Below, one piece after another: positions 16,040 through 24,681 of a stretch of DNA of 38,384 bases. This stretch comes from Mesorhizobium sp. B2-7-1 (GTDB taxonomy: Bacteria; Pseudomonadota; Alphaproteobacteria; Rhizobiales; Rhizobiaceae). Within the stretch, counting starts at the first letter, position 1. Each line of letters begins with the position of its first letter. Location: the NCBI RefSeq assembly GCF_006440735.1, contig NZ_VFUA01000062.1, positions 1-38,384 of the forward strand, read 5' to 3'. The notes beneath the pieces are model-generated. The model was not told where the DNA came from and ran no database searches. It was given only the letters and a program-made list of their open reading frames with translations. Position numbers and translations under genes: made by a program.

Positions 16040-18073
16040 ATGCCGACGTCGCGCACAGGGGTTCCAGGCGCGGTTGCGCTGTCGATATTCGCCGGGGTCT
16101 CGCTTGCAGGCGGCGCGGCGTTTTCCCAAGGTTTTGTCATCGGCAATGGCGTCATCGCCGGCCAGCAGACGATGACCGGTGCCGGCGATACCGGCGTCGT
16201 GCAGGCAAACGGAGCGATCGAAACATTCGGCGCCGGGGCCGATGCTGTGCAGATGCTCAATTCGGGCCAGCGGCTCACCAATGACGGGTTGATCGCAACC
16301 TTGGGCGGCGGTGCCGCCAATGTGCATTCGCAAGGGCCCGACGCGACCGTCCTCAATAACGGAGCCATCCTGGCGATAGGCGATGGCTCGATCGGCGTCC
16401 TGTCGGAGGGCGGCAATGCGCACATCGTCAATGACGGCGTGATAGAAGCGCTCGGCGTCGCGACATACGGCATCATCAGTGATGCCCCCGGCGGGCGCGT
16501 GGACAACCGTGGCTTTGTCGGCGTTTCGGGTACGGCCGCCGCCGGCATAGTCGGCGACGGGCCGGACCTGGGGGTAAACAACAGCGGCTCGATCGAGGCC
16601 TATGGAACGGCCGCCGCCGGAATCCTCTGGCAGAGCAACGGCCTTCGGGTCGACAATTCCGGGTCGATCGTCGTGTCCGGGGTGGCTTCCGTCGGCATCG
16701 GCGCCAGCGGCAACGACATCGCGATTGCCAACAGCGGCACGGTCGATGTCTTCGGGACGGCCTCGACAGGCATAGGCACCCTGTTCGGCAACGCCACGAT
16801 CAGCAATTCGGGCTCGGTCATCGTGGGGGGCGTGGCCGGTGTGGCCATCGCCGCCCAGGGCAGCAACTCGGTCATCACCAATTCCGGCCGAGTCTTCAGC
16901 GACCAGAGCGTGGCGATCTATTTCGGCGCATCCGACGCGGTGCTCAATCTTTTGGGCGGGACGGCCATCCAGGGGCCGATCGTCTTTTCCGGCGGCGGCA
17001 ACACCGTCACCTTCGGCCCTGGACTGAATGCCGTCATGAGCTTTTCAGGAAGCGGCCTGCCGCAAACCGTCCTGACCGGTGGCAGGCCGTTCGTGACGAG
17101 TGGCGACAGCGTGGCGGTGGTGGACATCACCGGCTTTGCCAGCAGCGGGCCGCTGATCGAGGACCTTGTCGACGGCATAGCCGGCACTGCCGAGGCGCGC
17201 ATGGCAGCCCCAGGCGACGGCTTGCCTGCGCCGCATAAAGGTCCGGACGCCTGGATTTCCACATTTGGCGGGATACGCTCCCAAGGCGGCTCCGGCGCAT
17301 CGGCCGGGGTCAGCGAGGCGCTTGGCGGCGTGGTCGCCGGCGCCGAAAGGCGATCGGGCGATGGCTTCCTCGGTGGCTTGTTCCTCGGAGGAGCCGCCGG
17401 ATCGACCGAGGTCGACGACGACGCGCAGGAGATTCTCCATCGCGGCGTGTTCGCGGGCGGCTATCTCGGCTATGACGCAGGTGCGCATTTCGCCGAGGCG
17501 GCATTCGTCGCCGGGGTGCTGCAGGAGCGCAGCCGCCGCCGCGTCGCGAACAATCAGGTGCTCGGCGGCGTCGAGACGGCGCGGGCCGATTTCAATAGCG
17601 TTTTCCTGAGCCCATCGGTCACGCTCGGCACGCGGCTGCAGGTCATGGCCGGCACGCTGATACCCAGCGTGCGGCTGCGTTATGCCGGGCTCTTCATCGA
17701 CGACTTCTCTGAGACCGGTTCGGACGGCGATCTCGCGGTCGCGCGGCGCAACGTCAACGTCTTCGAGGCGCGTGGCCAGCTCGCGCTGGCATTGGCGCCC
17801 GTCAGCACGCCAAGCCAGGCCTGGCAAACCACGCTTCGAGCAGGGATCGATGCGATCGCGCAAAGCAGCGACGACGTTTCGGCGATATTGCTGGGCCAGG
17901 ACATCTCGTTTCCCGCCGGCGGCAAGAAATTCGTGTTGCGCGGCTTTGCCGGCGCGGACGTCGCCGCGGCGGTGGGCGGCGGCATGACGCTCAATGCCGG
18001 CTTCGAGGGGGATTACGGCAGCGACAATGCCTTCACCGTCAGGGGCGTAGCTCGTCTCAGCAAGGCTTTTTGA
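16040..18073 (+). CDS. Small autotransporter with 25-residue repeat passenger
   Basis: Type Va secretion protein, 677 residues: signal peptide, repeated passenger, then a beta-barrel translocator in the outer membrane. Cleavage is plausible near residue 29 (AFS-Q). Residues 56-305 are ten tandem repeats of exactly 25 residues, most beginning N-x-G-x-[IV] and forming a right-handed parallel beta-helix by analogy with other passengers. A linker is followed by about 260 residues of alternating hydrophobic/polar strands, and the protein ends in Phe (LSKAF), the usual barrel end. ATG at 16040 follows GAGGGGG; a GTG at 16037 is less likely. There is no protease motif, so the passenger may stay on the surface. 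It lies alone after choV's terminator. Confidence 0.92.
   Translation: MPTSRTGVPGAVALSIFAGVSLAGGAAFSQGFVIGNGVIAGQQTMTGAGDTGVVQANGAIETFGAGADAVQMLNSGQRLTNDGLIATLGGGAANVHSQGPDATVLNNGAILAIGDGSIGVLSEGGNAHIVNDGVIEALGVATYGIISDAPGGRVDNRGFVGVSGTAAAGIVGDGPDLGVNNSGSIEAYGTAAAGILWQSNGLRVDNSGSIVVSGVASVGIGASGNDIAIANSGTVDVFGTASTGIGTLFGNATISNSGSVIVGGVAGVAIAAQGSNSVITNSGRVFSDQSVAIYFGASDAVLNLLGGTAIQGPIVFSGGGNTVTFGPGLNAVMSFSGSGLPQTVLTGGRPFVTSGDSVAVVDITGFASSGPLIEDLVDGIAGTAEARMAAPGDGLPAPHKGPDAWISTFGGIRSQGGSGASAGVSEALGGVVAGAERRSGDGFLGGLFLGGAAGSTEVDDDAQEILHRGVFAGGYLGYDAGAHFAEAAFVAGVLQERSRRRVANNQVLGGVETARADFNSVFLSPSVTLGTRLQVMAGTLIPSVRLRYAGLFIDDFSETGSDGDLAVARRNVNVFEARGQLALALAPVSTPSQAWQTTLRAGIDAIAQSSDDVSAILLGQDISFPAGGKKFVLRGFAGADVAAAVGGGMTLNAGFEGDYGSDNAFTVRGVARLSKAF
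16205..16954 (+). repeat. Ten in-frame 75-bp coding repeats
   Basis: This part of the autotransporter gene encodes ten consecutive units of exactly 25 residues (75 bp) with no insertion or deletion. Typical units begin NSGSI or NDGxI and carry GxAxxGI in the middle. DNA identity between units is low, so it is an old protein repeat, not a tandem array that slips easily. Confidence 0.9.
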
Positions 18074-18254
18074 GAGAGCTGCCCGACAGGCCGGCGCCGC
18101 GTTTGAAGGGTGGCGTTCCGTCGCTATGGGAAGGTCGTCTACCGAATTATATACTTTTCGAAATCCATTCCGATTCCAAAAGCTTGTGCAGTAGAATATT
18201 GCTGCGACCGCGACGGCGACGTCCGGCGGCGAAAATGCAGCAGGGTATGCGACG

Positions 18255-19292
18255 ATGATCTTCCGTCAGCTCTTCGATTCCGTTTCCGGCACCTACTCCT
18301 ATCTGCTCGCCAGCCGCAGGGGTGGCGAAGCGCTGATCATCGATCCGGTGCTGGAGAAGGTCGAGCGCTATCTGCAGTTGGTCAACGAGCTGGACCTGAG
18401 GCTGGTCAAGGCGGTGGATACGCACCTTCATGCCGACCACATCACCGGCCTCGGCGCGCTGCGCGACAAGACGCATTGCGTGACCGTGATGGGCGAGCAA
18501 ACCAAGGCCGACGTGGTGTCGATGCGGCTTGCCGACGGCGACAAGCTCGGCATCGAGGGGCTGGCGCTCGACGTCATCTATACCCCGGGCCACACCGACG
18601 ATTCCTACAGCTTCATCCTGCCTGACCGGGTCTTCACCGGCGACACGCTGCTTATCCGCGGCACCGGCCGCACCGACTTCCAGAACGGCGATCCGCGCCA
18701 GCAGTATGAATCGATCTTCGGCCGCCTGCTCAAGCTGCCGGACGAGACGATGATTTTTCCGGCGCATGACTATAAGGGCGAGACCGTGTCGACGATCGGC
18801 GAGGAAAAGGCCTTCAACCCGCGCCTGCAGGTGAAGTCGGTCGACGAGTATGTGAACATCATGAACAATCTCAACCTGTCCAACCCGAAAATGATGGACG
18901 TGGCCGTGCCCGCCAATATGCGGGTCGGGCTGCATCAGGACGACATCGCCAGCCGCGGTTGGGCGGTGAGCGCGGAGCAGGCGCTGGCGCTGGTCGGGCG
19001 GCCCGACGTGGCGCTGATCGACCTGCGCGAGCAGACAGAACGCGAGCGCCACGGCGTCATCCCCGGCGCGATCCATCTGCCCTATGCGCGGCTGCAGGAA
19101 AACATTGCTGCCGGCGGCATGCTGCACGAGCTGGCGAAATCAACCAGCAGGCAGCTGCTGTTCTACTGCGCCTTCGGCGAGCGCTCGGCGATGGCGGTGC
19201 AGGCAGCGCAGGACGTCGGCATTTCCAGCGCCCGTCACATTCAGGGCGGCATCGACGCCTGGCGCAAGGCCAGCGGGCCGCTGATGCATTAG
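18255..19292 (+). CDS. Persulfide dioxygenase-rhodanese fusion
   Basis: 345 residues with two domains. Residues 1-230 are an ETHE1-like metallo-beta-lactamase fold: THLHADH gives His57, His59, Asp61 and His62, His113 is in TPGHT, and Asp130 is in FTGDTLLIRGTGRTDF, a signature of iron-dependent persulfide dioxygenase that oxidises glutathione persulfide to sulfite. Residues 250-345 are a rhodanese domain with active Cys305 in the loop CAFGERS. Together they would handle reactive sulfur. ATG at 18255 begins right after a purine-rich stretch. It converges on the SARP-like regulator gene with 14 bases between. An AT-rich patch at 18141-18205 may hold the promoter. Confidence 0.92.
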   Translation: MIFRQLFDSVSGTYSYLLASRRGGEALIIDPVLEKVERYLQLVNELDLRLVKAVDTHLHADHITGLGALRDKTHCVTVMGEQTKADVVSMRLADGDKLGIEGLALDVIYTPGHTDDSYSFILPDRVFTGDTLLIRGTGRTDFQNGDPRQQYESIFGRLLKLPDETMIFPAHDYKGETVSTIGEEKAFNPRLQVKSVDEYVNIMNNLNLSNPKMMDVAVPANMRVGLHQDDIASRGWAVSAEQALALVGRPDVALIDLREQTERERHGVIPGAIHLPYARLQENIAAGGMLHELAKSTSRQLLFYCAFGERSAMAVQAAQDVGISSARHIQGGIDAWRKASGPLMH

Positions 19293-19306
19293 CAAGAACG
19301 TAGAAT

Positions 19307-21376
19307 TCAGTTCAGGCCGATCAGCTTCGAGCCGTTCCGGAACAGAGCCTCTCCATCCCGGTCGAAGCGGAAGGTGGCGATGAAATCGTCGGCCCGGTAA
19401 TTCGGCAAGGTCGCGCGGATCGCGGCGGCGAAGGTTCGCGCCTCGTCCTGCCGGCCGGCCAGCGCCAGGCAATGGGCGGCAATCGCGAGGATGATGACAT
19501 GGGCGTTCGGCCTTGCGGCCGCTTTCAGCGCCCATTCGGCGGCCGCTTCGAGCTCGCCCAGCCTTGCATGCGCCATGGCGCGCGCGCCCATCATGCCGAA
19601 CAGCAGCGGATCGAAGGGGCTGAGATGGCGCGAATGGTCGGACGAGCCGATCGCGGATTGCGGATCGCCTGACTGCGAATGAACGAAGGACAGCGCGTAA
19701 TGGCCGAGCGCGAAGTTGGGACTGAGGTCGACGGCGCTCGCCAACTCCAGCAGTGCGCCATCCTGCTCGCCGCGCAGCCACAGCGCGCGGCCCATCGCCC
19801 AGTGGGCGGCGGGGTTGCGGTCGTCGACCAAGAGGCTCTGGCCGGCGCTTTCGAAGGCAAGCGCGGTCTCGCGGTCGCGGTCGCCCCAGCGCTGGAAAGC
19901 ATTCTGCCAGTGCGTGAAGGACATGCCGGCATAGGCGCGCGCGAAAGTCGGATCGAGCTTCAACGCCTTGCCGAAGAAATGCTGCGCCAGCTCGTTTTCC
20001 TGACGGGTGAAGCGATACATGTGCCAGAGGCCGCGATGATAGGCCTCCCAGGCATTGAGCGAATTGGGCGCCTTCAGCAATGCGCGGTTACGCTCCACCG
20101 TCGCGATCTCGGCGGCGATGGAGGAGACGATGCTGTTGCCGATATCCTCGATGACGATGAAGATGTCGTCGGGCTTGTGCTCGAAGGTCTCGGCCCAGAC
20201 GATCCTCGCCGTGCGCACCTCGACGAGCTCGACCGAAACGACGACCCGTCCCGGCAGGCTGCGCACCGAGCCCGTCGCGACATAGTCGACATTCAGCCTG
20301 CGTCCGGCGTCGTCCGGGGCGATGTTCTTCTCGGAGAGAGCGAAGACCGAGCCGCGGGCGATGACGAAGAAATCGCGCAGCTTGGCTAGCCGCGTGATGA
20401 TGTCATGCGTGAGGCCATCGGCAAGCCCGCCGCGGAAGCCGCCAGTGCCGGCGCTCTCGGCAAAGGGCATCACCGCGAGCGAAGCCCGGCGCGTCGCCGC
20501 TGGCTCGGATTCGATCGCGGCGACCGGCAGGTCCGGGACTGGGAAGGCCGGCCCGGTTCGGGCGCATGGCGTCGCGCCGGCGTTCCGGACCCTTATCTCC
20601 TGCCACGCCTCGCGCAGCGGGGTGAAATCCAGCTCTTCGGAGTGAAACAGCTCCGCCGCGGTGGCAAGATGCTCCTCGCCGGCGCCGATCTGTCCGCGCC
20701 GGGCCAGGTTTTCCAGCAGAGCCACATGCGCGCGGCCATCGAAGGGCGCAAGCTCCAGCCATTTGTCGATATAGGCGCCGGCCTCATCGGCCCCCTGCGG
20801 GACAAGACCGATGATGTGCTCAAGGACGGCGACATGGCATGCGCTGAAACGACGGCGCTGCGCCGTCAGCCAGCTGCTGAAATGCGGGCTGCGATCGAGC
20901 TCGAGACCATCGAGAAAGTCGCCGGCGAAATGGTGCGAGAGCGCTTGCAGCCGCGTGAGATCGAGTGTCTCGACGCCTTCGGCCACCGCCGCTGCGGCAT
21001 CGAGCGCGTCCACATCGACATCGTCAAGGCGAAGCGACACCGTATCGCCATGGGTTTCGACCCGGCGCCGATCCGGGTCGTCGAGCGCGGCGCGCAGCTT
21101 GCTCAGGCACCAGCGCAGCTCGCCGCGCGGATCGTTGGGCACGTCCCAGAGAAGTTCGCAAAGGCGGCTGCGGCTGACAGGGTGGGGCGCCAGCGCCAGA
21201 TAGGCAAGCAGCGCGCGCAGCTTGCGTGACGAGGGCAAGATAACCGGCACTCCGTCGCGGGCAATCGTCAGTTGCCCGAGCAGCCTCATGGACAGGCCAA
21301 CGGGGTCGTTCAGGCTCGATCGGGTGGATTCCACGTATGTTTCCACGCTTTCTCCAACGCTGGCCAGTTGGTCCAT
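19307..21376 (-). CDS. SARP-like/TolB-like/TPR transcriptional regulator
   Basis: 689 residues in three parts. An OmpR-type winged helix (about 28-110; KLRALLAYLALAP) and a bacterial transcriptional-activation domain (about 115-260) are the layout of SARP/DnrI-like activators. A TolB-like region follows (about 300-440; AVMPF...GLADGLTHDIITRLAKL), like that next to class III adenylate cyclases. The C-terminal 240 residues carry TPR-like helical repeats (GKALKLDPTFARAYAGM). No cyclase catalytic domain is present. It is divergently transcribed from the cysteine-synthase-like gene across 172 bases, so it may control that gene. Family members are common in Mesorhizobium; signal and target are unknown. 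Confidence 0.88.
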   Translation of the reverse strand: MDQLASVGESVETYVESTRSSLNDPVGLSMRLLGQLTIARDGVPVILPSSRKLRALLAYLALAPHPVSRSRLCELLWDVPNDPRGELRWCLSKLRAALDDPDRRRVETHGDTVSLRLDDVDVDALDAAAAVAEGVETLDLTRLQALSHHFAGDFLDGLELDRSPHFSSWLTAQRRRFSACHVAVLEHIIGLVPQGADEAGAYIDKWLELAPFDGRAHVALLENLARRGQIGAGEEHLATAAELFHSEELDFTPLREAWQEIRVRNAGATPCARTGPAFPVPDLPVAAIESEPAATRRASLAVMPFAESAGTGGFRGGLADGLTHDIITRLAKLRDFFVIARGSVFALSEKNIAPDDAGRRLNVDYVATGSVRSLPGRVVVSVELVEVRTARIVWAETFEHKPDDIFIVIEDIGNSIVSSIAAEIATVERNRALLKAPNSLNAWEAYHRGLWHMYRFTRQENELAQHFFGKALKLDPTFARAYAGMSFTHWQNAFQRWGDRDRETALAFESAGQSLLVDDRNPAAHWAMGRALWLRGEQDGALLELASAVDLSPNFALGHYALSFVHSQSGDPQSAIGSSDHSRHLSPFDPLLFGMMGARAMAHARLGELEAAAEWALKAAARPNAHVIILAIAAHCLALAGRQDEARTFAAAIRATLPNYRADDFIATFRFDRDGEALFRNGSKLIGLN

Positions 21377-21548
21377 ATTCTATCACCAAAGATGACAGGA
21401 GGCAGCCGGCAGCCCCATTCCGTGCCGGAACGCCGCCGTTGCCGCAGTTTGCGGCAGATCAAGCAACCCTATCGCGGCCAGGTGTCGAAACCGCGTCGCC
21501 AAAGCTGCCGGTCTGTAACCGGCATGTGAGGACATCGAGGAGAAAGCT

Positions 21549-22634
21549 ATGTTGCATCAATTGAAAATCAGAACCACGGCCGGGCGCGGCCGCCTGTTCG
21601 ACAGCATTCTCGACACGGTCGGCGACACGCCGGTCATCCGCATCAACAATCTCGGGCCGGGTCACGCGTCGATCTATGTGAAGGCCGAGTTCTTCAATCC
21701 GGCGGCTTCGGTCAAGGACCGGCTGGCGCTCAACATCATCGAGGAAGGCGAGCGCAGCGGTAAGCTCAAGCCGGGCCAGACGGTGGTCGAGGCGACGAGC
21801 GGCAACACCGGCATCGGCCTTGCCATGGTCTGCGCGCAGAAAGGCTATCCGCTGGTGGTGACGATGGCCGACAGCTTCTCCATCGAGCGCCGCAAGCTGA
21901 TGCGCATGCTTGGCGCCAAGGTGGTGCTGACGCCGCGCGCCCAGAAGGGTTTCGGCATGTACAAGAAGGCGGTCGAGCTCGCCGAGGCCAATGGCTGGTT
22001 CCTGGCGCGCCAGTTCGAAACGGAAGCCAATGCCGCCATCCACGAGGCGACCACGGGCCGCGAGATCATCAATGACTTCGCCGGTTCCAGGCTCGATGTT
22101 CTGGTCACCGGCTATGGCACCGGCGGCACGGTGGCCGGCGTGGGCCGGGTGCTGCGCCGCGAGCGGCCAGAGGTGAAGATCGTGCTCGCCGAGCCGGCGA
22201 ACGCGCAACTGATCGGCAGCGGCAAAGCCCAGGAGCGCGGCGCCGGCGGCGCTCCGTCCGCCAGCCACCCGGCCTTCGAGCCGCATCCTATCCAGGGCTG
22301 GACGCCGGACTTCATCCCCAACGTGCTGCAGGAGGCGATCGACCAGCGCTACTATGACGAGGTGGTGCCGATCCCGGGTCCCGAAGGCATCAAATGGGCG
22401 AAGGCGCTGGCGCAGCAGGAAGGCATCTTCACCGGCATCTCCGGTGGCGCCACCTTCGCCGTCGCGCGGCAGATCGCGGGCAAGGCACCGGCCGGCTCGG
22501 TGATCCTGTGCATGCTGCCCGACACTGGTGAGCGCTACATGTCGACGCCGCTCTTCGACGGCATCGAGGCCGAGATGGACGCCGAGGAAACAGCGCTGTC
22601 GCGCTCGACGCCGAGCTGCCAGTTCGAAGCCTGA
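21549..22634 (+). CDS. Cysteine synthase-like PLP enzyme
   Basis: Fold-type II PLP enzyme of the CysK/CysM family: makes cysteine from O-acetylserine and sulfide, or a related beta-replacement. Schiff-base lysine is probably Lys56 in NPAASVKDR; the substrate loop TSGNTGIG is near residue 85, and the phosphate-binding loop is GTGGT. At 361 residues it is about 35 longer than CysK. Extra parts are an N-terminal ten residues, a loop rich in Gly/Ala/Pro before HPIQGW, and a C-terminal tail. ATG at 21549 has a strong GAGGAGAAAG site. A hairpin follows. Classic CysK is possible, but the extra loop near the active site leaves the true acceptor open. Confidence 0.88.
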   Translation: MLHQLKIRTTAGRGRLFDSILDTVGDTPVIRINNLGPGHASIYVKAEFFNPAASVKDRLALNIIEEGERSGKLKPGQTVVEATSGNTGIGLAMVCAQKGYPLVVTMADSFSIERRKLMRMLGAKVVLTPRAQKGFGMYKKAVELAEANGWFLARQFETEANAAIHEATTGREIINDFAGSRLDVLVTGYGTGGTVAGVGRVLRRERPEVKIVLAEPANAQLIGSGKAQERGAGGAPSASHPAFEPHPIQGWTPDFIPNVLQEAIDQRYYDEVVPIPGPEGIKWAKALAQQEGIFTGISGGATFAVARQIAGKAPAGSVILCMLPDTGERYMSTPLFDGIEAEMDAEETALSRSTPSCQFEA

Positions 22635-22646
22635 GATAGATAACGT

Positions 22647-22672
22647 GACGCCGCCGTTCGACCGGCGGCGTC
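22647..22672 (+). terminator. Strong hairpin after cysteine synthase-like gene
   Basis: GACGCCGCCG (22647-22656) and CGGCGGCGTC (22663-22672) form a perfect 10-bp stem with a 6-base loop. The following sequence has only a weak T-run (ATTCTT). It lies 12 bases after the stop codon and is likely to stop or reduce transcription toward the PLP decarboxylase gene. Confidence 0.7.
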
Positions 22673-22716
22673 GCCATTCTTGAACATGATCACCCACATG
22701 CCGGCGGGAGATACGG

Positions 22717-24198
22717 ATGGACAGCTTTCAGGAAGCGGTGACCTCGGACGAAACGCTCGATCCGCCGGACTGGACCGATGTCGGAGTACTCACGCATCGG
22801 ATCGTCGACGACGCCATCGCGTATCTCAAGGATGTGCGCGAGCGTCCGACCTGGCGTGAGATGCCGGGTGAAGTTCGCGATTTCTTCGACGCGCCGATGC
22901 CGCGATCTCCGGCGCCGATGGCCGACGTCTATGACGACGTCGCCCGCAACGTCATGCCTTACCCGATGGGCAACGTCCATCCGCGTTTCTGGGCCTGGTA
23001 TATGGGCTCCAGCAATTTCACCGGCGCGCTCGGCGATTTCCTGGCTGCGGTCCAGGGCTCCAATCTCGGCGGCGGCAATCATGCCGCGGCCCTGATGGAC
23101 AAGCAGGTCGTCAACTGGATGAAGGAGATGGTGGGCTTCCCGGCGTCGGCCAGCGGCACGCTGGTCAGCGGCGGCTCGATGGCCAACATCATCGGATTGA
23201 CCGTGGCGCGCAACGCCAAGGCGGGCGTCGACGTGCGCGAACGCGGCGCCGGCGCCATGCCGAAGCCATTGCGTTACTACGCCTCGGACCAGGTCCATTC
23301 CTGCCACCGCAAGGGCATGGAGATGCTTGGCCTCGGTAACCGGGCGTTGCGGCGCATCCCGACCGCTTCTGGCCTTCGCATCGACATCGCCGCGCTCAAG
23401 GCCGCAATCGCGGAGGATCGCGCGGCGGGCTTCAAGCCGGCCTGCGTGATCGGCACCGCCGGCACGGTCAACACCGGCGCCGTCGACGATCTCCAGGCGC
23501 TGGCGAGCGTGGCGGCCGAGGAAGACCTCTGGTTCCATGTCGACGGCTGCATCGGCGCGCTGATCGCCATCGCGCCCGAGAACCGATCGGTCGTCGCAGG
23601 CATCGAGCAGGCGGATTCGATCGCGCTCGATCCGCACAAATGGCTGCATGCGCCGTTCGAGGCCGGCTGCGCGCTGGTGCGGGACGCATCCGCGCACCGC
23701 AATACATTTGCCGTCACGCCGGAATATCTGGAATCGGCGCCGCGCGGCCTCGCCTCCGGAGAATGGCTGTTCGACTACGGGCTTCAGACGTCGCGTGGCT
23801 TCCGCGCGTTGAAGATCTGGATGGCGTTGAAGGAGCACGGCGTCGAGAAATTCGGCCGGCTGATCGACCAGAACATCGCCCAGGCGCGTTATCTCACCAC
23901 CTTGATCGAAGCGGAGGCGGCGCTGGAGCTGACGGCGCCGACGACCGTCAATATCGTCTGCTTTCGCTATCTCTTGGATGGAGCCTCCGACGACCGCCTG
24001 AAGGCCCTCAACACCGAGATCATGCTGCGATTGCAGGAAGAAGGGGCGGCGGTCTTGTCCGATACGACCGTGCACGGCCAGCATTGCCTGAGGGTCGCCA
24101 TCACCAATCACCGCACGCGGCGCGACGACCTCGACCTGCTGGTCGCCGAGATGCTTCGGCTGGGACGGGAGATCGAGGCTGCCGCGACACCGTTATGA
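22717..24198 (+). CDS. PLP-dependent group II decarboxylase (AADC-like)
   Basis: 493-residue enzyme of the aromatic-L-amino-acid/tyrosine/glutamate decarboxylase family, which removes the alpha-carboxyl group from an amino acid. PLP lysine is Lys308 in LDPHKWLHAPF. HVDGCIGA contains the Asp that pairs with the cofactor. The stacking His is probably the one in VHSCHRKGMEML. Length and domain layout are normal for this group. ATG at 22717 follows GGGAGA. The gene is 82 bases after the cysteine-synthase-like gene, with a strong hairpin between. Substrate cannot be told from the sequence: DOPA/tryptophan-type, or an unusual amino acid made by the neighbour. Confidence 0.9.
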   Translation: MDSFQEAVTSDETLDPPDWTDVGVLTHRIVDDAIAYLKDVRERPTWREMPGEVRDFFDAPMPRSPAPMADVYDDVARNVMPYPMGNVHPRFWAWYMGSSNFTGALGDFLAAVQGSNLGGGNHAAALMDKQVVNWMKEMVGFPASASGTLVSGGSMANIIGLTVARNAKAGVDVRERGAGAMPKPLRYYASDQVHSCHRKGMEMLGLGNRALRRIPTASGLRIDIAALKAAIAEDRAAGFKPACVIGTAGTVNTGAVDDLQALASVAAEEDLWFHVDGCIGALIAIAPENRSVVAGIEQADSIALDPHKWLHAPFEAGCALVRDASAHRNTFAVTPEYLESAPRGLASGEWLFDYGLQTSRGFRALKIWMALKEHGVEKFGRLIDQNIAQARYLTTLIEAEAALELTAPTTVNIVCFRYLLDGASDDRLKALNTEIMLRLQEEGAAVLSDTTVHGQHCLRVAITNHRTRRDDLDLLVAEMLRLGREIEAAATPL

Positions 24199-24214
24199 AA
24201 TGCGAGGCCGTGTC

Positions 24215-24589
24215 TCAACCGGCCGGCAGCGCGGCGCCAGGCTTGTAAAGCATGATCGGCCGGATCTCGTAGACGGCGGTGGGATTGACGCGTTTGAGGT
24301 CGCGGGCAGCGGCGATTGCCTCGTCCAGGCTCGCGCAGTTAAGCAAATAGAGGCCCAGCAGCTGCTCCTTGGTCTCCGCGAACGGGCCGTCGATCACCAT
24401 GGCGTCGGCCGGGCCGCGCAAAGTTACCGCCTCCGCCGTCGGGCCAAGCCTTGCCGCAGGCCCAAGCTTGCCCTCCCGGGTCAGCCGGGTGTTGACGTCG
24501 AGCAGATCCTTCATCAGCGCCGCGTCCTCGTCAGGCGTCCAGGACTGGACGGTGTCTTCCACGTGATAGGCAAGGACGGCATAAAACAT
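24215..24589 (-). CDS. YciI-like (YCII domain) protein
   Basis: 124-residue small protein of the YCII/DGPF family: MFYAVLAYHVED at the start, then conserved acidic and His residues, including DGPFAETKEQLLGLY about residue 65. These ferredoxin-like proteins are often near ECF sigma factors or enzymes; their function is mostly unknown. The ATG at 24589 follows GAGGAAA; a longer frame to 24685 would overlap the histidine kinase stop and is not supported. It lies 92 bases downstream of the sensor kinase on the same strand, so it may be in that operon. It converges with the PLP decarboxylase 16 bases away. Confidence 0.88.
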   Translation of the reverse strand: MFYAVLAYHVEDTVQSWTPDEDAALMKDLLDVNTRLTREGKLGPAARLGPTAEAVTLRGPADAMVIDGPFAETKEQLLGLYLLNCASLDEAIAAARDLKRVNPTAVYEIRPIMLYKPGAALPAG

Positions 24590-24681
24590 GGCTGTTTTTC
24601 CTCGTGACCGCGCGGCCGCACTATCACAAGGATGGTCCTGCCGATCCAGTGGCGCGGCAAGCCGGCGCGCCGGCTCCTGAC

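Noticed and set aside
14348..16423. Minus-strand frame of 691 codons across choW, choV and the autotransporter
   Set aside because: Antisense to three real genes in recognisable families and crossing gene boundaries; no motif seen.
16205..16954. Regular 75-bp spacing considered as CRISPR-like
   Set aside because: The units are in frame, their DNA is diverged and there are no identical repeats with unique spacers; it is a protein repeat.
24660..24675. AGCCGGCGCGCCGGCT palindrome between the kinase and YciI-like genes
   Set aside because: Self-complementary but no loop, and GC palindromes are frequent in this genome; too weak to call a terminator.
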